A DNA stretch of 64,000 nucleotides from Salinigranum salinum (GTDB lineage: Archaea > Halobacteriota > Halobacteria > Halobacteriales > Haloferacaceae): contig NZ_VTOJ01000003.1 of NCBI RefSeq assembly GCF_009176545.1, forward strand, positions 1 to 64,000, read 5' to 3'. A model generated the notes under the pieces. The model searched no databases, had not been told where the DNA came from, and was given only the letters and a program-made list of their open reading frames with translations. A program made the position numbers and the translations under genes. Shown here piece after piece: positions 61,670 through 64,000 of the stretch; position 1 is the stretch's first letter, and every line of letters begins with the position of its first letter.

Positions 61670-63958
61670 TCAGCTCCGAAAACCGCTCAGCGGGACGGAC
61701 TCTCGGTCGCTGAGATACCGTTCGATCTGTTCGCTGTCCCAGTCGAGGGGCGACAAAACACTTGCCGCTGCACGGATGGCACGCGTCTGGTAGAACGACG
61801 GGTCGTAGGACGTTGACTCATCAATCTCGTCGACCAAGCGGACCCGCTCCAGCGAATCTCTGTCGTCGTCCACAACGACGTACTGGATATCCTGTCCGCG
61901 AGCCAAAGACAGACCGCGGTCAACAGCCCGTTCGAGAGCTGCCACAGTCCGAGTCCGGTGAGAGTATGCCTCGACATCTTTCGACGACCGCGTCCGGATC
62001 ACGAGCTCCTTCGGAGACACGGCTCCACGCCGGAGCTCGCTGAGGCGAACCGCGAGTCTATCGCACACCGCTTCTGGGTCGCGGTGGCGATCGAGCGTTC
62101 GAATCAAATCCCGTTGAACCGCTGCGACCCATGCACACGTCGACCGCTGACGACACTCGATGCCTCGGTACTTGTACGCTGGTATCTCGGTTTCACCTCC
62201 GGTCGGCTCACGGCCACACCGACGACCAAAATACCGGGTGAGCGCCCCAGCACCGCCGTCCCGACGCGGACAGAACGCCACCCACTCGAACGCACCCTCG
62301 TACTCGAGTGAAATCCCGGCCTCAGCCGAGATCTCCTCGACCAGATCCCGAAGTGATGACCGATCCGCCTCGTGTTCGCGAGGTGTCACCCAGATCGAAT
62401 CCACGATGCCGTGGAGCACCTGCCAGCCGCCCGCCTCTAGTCTCTCTTTCGCCGTGAACAGGATATCCCGAGCGTAGGCGTTGATCGCTTCGTGGACCTC
62501 GATCCGGCCGAACTTCGCGTTCGAGAACCCCTGATACCCGAAACAACTCACGAGGATCCACTTCAACGCACTCGACTGGCCCTCAAGGGCCTCGCGTTTG
62601 GCCGTCGAAAGACCGGATTCCTCGGCATCACTGTCCTCGACCAGTCGTGCCTTGATCTCTGCTCGGTCATCGATGATCGGCTGGAGGACCTTCGGTAGAT
62701 ATCCGTCCTGGTCACAGACCGCGTATCCGAGCTCCGGCACGTCTGCCCGGTCGTGACACGTACAGCGGACTGTCTCCGGTGAAAGATTGAATTTACAGAT
62801 GATGTTCGGATACAGTGACGCGAAGTCAAGTTCGTGGACGTCCTCATGGAAACCGACGACCGGCGAAAGCGTCGTCCCGCCGCGGTCGGCGGCGTGGAGG
62901 TCCGCGGCGGTCTTGAATCGCTCCGGGCGCCACGCCCGCCACTGCACCAGCACCCCACGACGCCGTGCCTCGCGGATCTGGATCGCCGTGAGTACGTTCC
63001 CGATCGACGCCCACGCCAGCTCCTGGAGTGGCTTCCGGGACCGTTCGACCAAGTCGAGACATCCGGCGAGGTTCGTCTCCTTCAAGAAGAACGTGTTCTG
63101 ACGATCGATCACCACCCGTCCCGGGACGTTGTATCGCGCCGGAGAGTGCCGGACCTGTCCGTACGACTCGAACGTCGATGCCCCTGCCAGTTGCTGATAC
63201 ACGGGGATATCATCACGAGAGCCATCGGCAGGAACGCGCTGGAGACTGAGTTCGATATCGTACTCGCGGGCTGCCTCAGCAACGAGCGGAATGATGTCGC
63301 CGCGTTCGACCATGAGGACATCGGGATCCTCGTCGACGAGCCGATCACGCAGGGTCATGAGAGTGGCCCGAGCTGTCGAACCAGCCGGCTCTATCTCCGG
63401 GTCCATCGACGTGTCTGTTCTTGACGGGGCGACCACCTCAGACGCGATCTGCAGCCCACTCAGAGCCTCATCAGCGGCCGCCCGTCGCGAGAGACCGAGA
63501 GAGAGGACTGTCGGAGGACGACCGGGTTTCGGCGAAACATTTCGGTCGAGACAGTAGCGAAACTCCGGCGAGAAGTCCACGTCGAACGCCCGGTAGGGAA
63601 CCCGTCCGGGTGGCCCCCACCGCTCGATGAATCGACCCACCTCGCGGACCGCTCCTATCCGATCCACCTCGATTCGGAGTACTGGTTGCTCTGCGAATCG
63701 AAATCCGGGTCGCCACCGCTCGATGCACAGCTCCGAGACCGCAAGGTGTTTGTCTAGGTCTGCACGGAAATCCAGAAGCTCATCGACGCACTGCTCCACG
63801 TCGGGCACACTCGCCTCCATCCCGGTAGCAGTCACCGCGTACAGCGCTGGGCGGTAGCTAGCGTCGCGAGTGACCGTCCAGCCTGGGTTATCCACAGTTC
63901 CAGTCAACGACCACGCAAGCGGTGCGCCATCACCGAAAGAATCAATGGCGAACGGCAT
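61670..63958 (-). CDS. B-family DNA polymerase (PolB2-like)
   Basis: This 762-residue DNA polymerase has motif A as LDFASLYPNIICKF near residue 372, motif B as KWILVSCFGYQGFSNAKFG near 462 and motif C as HGIVDSIWV near 517. Motif C keeps the catalytic Asp but replaces the first Asp of the canonical DTD. The exonuclease region is poorly conserved (DPDVLMVERGD in the place of the second Exo motif), so proofreading may be weak or absent. This is the divergent haloarchaeal/plasmid PolB2 type. ATG 63958 is preferred; the frame is open to the window edge, so a longer protein cannot be excluded. The GTTACCCCAC element follows its 3' end. Confidence 0.85.
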   Translation of the reverse strand: MPFAIDSFGDGAPLAWSLTGTVDNPGWTVTRDASYRPALYAVTATGMEASVPDVEQCVDELLDFRADLDKHLAVSELCIERWRPGFRFAEQPVLRIEVDRIGAVREVGRFIERWGPPGRVPYRAFDVDFSPEFRYCLDRNVSPKPGRPPTVLSLGLSRRAAADEALSGLQIASEVVAPSRTDTSMDPEIEPAGSTARATLMTLRDRLVDEDPDVLMVERGDIIPLVAEAAREYDIELSLQRVPADGSRDDIPVYQQLAGASTFESYGQVRHSPARYNVPGRVVIDRQNTFFLKETNLAGCLDLVERSRKPLQELAWASIGNVLTAIQIREARRRGVLVQWRAWRPERFKTAADLHAADRGGTTLSPVVGFHEDVHELDFASLYPNIICKFNLSPETVRCTCHDRADVPELGYAVCDQDGYLPKVLQPIIDDRAEIKARLVEDSDAEESGLSTAKREALEGQSSALKWILVSCFGYQGFSNAKFGRIEVHEAINAYARDILFTAKERLEAGGWQVLHGIVDSIWVTPREHEADRSSLRDLVEEISAEAGISLEYEGAFEWVAFCPRRDGGAGALTRYFGRRCGREPTGGETEIPAYKYRGIECRQRSTCAWVAAVQRDLIRTLDRHRDPEAVCDRLAVRLSELRRGAVSPKELVIRTRSSKDVEAYSHRTRTVAALERAVDRGLSLARGQDIQYVVVDDDRDSLERVRLVDEIDESTSYDPSFYQTRAIRAAASVLSPLDWDSEQIERYLSDRESVPLSGFRS

Positions 63959-64000
63959 CCTCCCTCTCACCGACGCCTCGTCGTCGGGATATCGCGCTCG

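Noticed and set aside
1-64000. tRNA, rRNA genes and insertion-sequence transposases
   Set aside because: None was recognised by eye on either strand. The tyrosine recombinase is the only clear mobility enzyme, and the pRiA4b ORF-3-like protein is not itself a transposase.

Overview
The window is haloarchaeal (class Halobacteria). The proteins are strongly acidic with long Asp/Glu/Ser linkers. The information-processing genes are archaeal (RPA, TFB, PCNA, B-family polymerase, XPB-Bax1, Orc1/Cdc6-type initiator). TATA boxes sit about 25-30 bases before many starts, and the Tat lipoprotein signal and FilR1-type regulator are typical of the group. A ParA partition locus, a degraded orc1/cdc6, toxin-antitoxin pairs and a tyrosine recombinase, with no rRNA, tRNA or core metabolic genes seen, point to a megaplasmid or a large integrated element. 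I cannot name a species.

Layout. 1-10.4 kb: the end of an RPA gene fused to an RPA-associated domain, a membrane protein, a UPF0212-like protein, two paralogous large OB-fold proteins (the second ends in a TFIIS-type zinc ribbon), a PIN/UPF0175 toxin-antitoxin pair and three unknown genes. 10.4-33 kb: a mostly co-directional accessory replication module with TFB, PCNA carrying an acidic extension, a DUF6166-like protein, a tentative DUF932-like protein, a MoxR-like AAA+ protein, a VWA protein with an HELLH motif, two SWIM zinc-finger proteins and a zinc protein ending in a PCNA-binding peptide. A foreign-looking HerA ATPase plus four winged-helix genes (17.9-22.3 kb) splits the MoxR/VWA pair. 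34-36 kb: an integrase/MazF-like/winged-helix operon. 36.4-39.6 kb: a large OLD-family ATPase-TOPRIM nuclease with an N-terminal winged-helix array. 39.6-43.7 kb: a ParA partition locus with clustered GTAGAT repeats, a FilR1 regulator and a second UPF0212-like gene. 43.7-48.6 kb: a frameshifted TRAM gene, a pRiA4b ORF-3-like protein and the XPB-Bax1 helicase-nuclease pair. 48.8-49.5 kb: an orc1/cdc6 pseudogene. 49.8-61.2 kb: a defence island. 61.7 kb to the end: a PolB2-like DNA polymerase.

The defence island is the most notable content. An EVE-McrB/McrC type IV restriction pair on the plus strand converges with a five-gene minus-strand operon: a BrxC/DUF499-like ATPase, a very small PglZ, a DUF1156 adenine methylase (PglXI-like), an unknown 132-residue protein and a Dam-type methylase. 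This looks like a stripped-down BREX-like system without the usual helicase and small Brx proteins, coupled to a modified-DNA restriction system.

Two families of short non-coding elements also recur. One has the form TTTGT, then a C-rich arm, 8-11 bases, then a G-rich arm; at least ten copies lie between co-directional genes of the accessory module. The other is an inverted repeat with arms GTTACCCCAC/GTGGGGTAAC, in three copies at gene 3' ends. Both look like element-specific signals.
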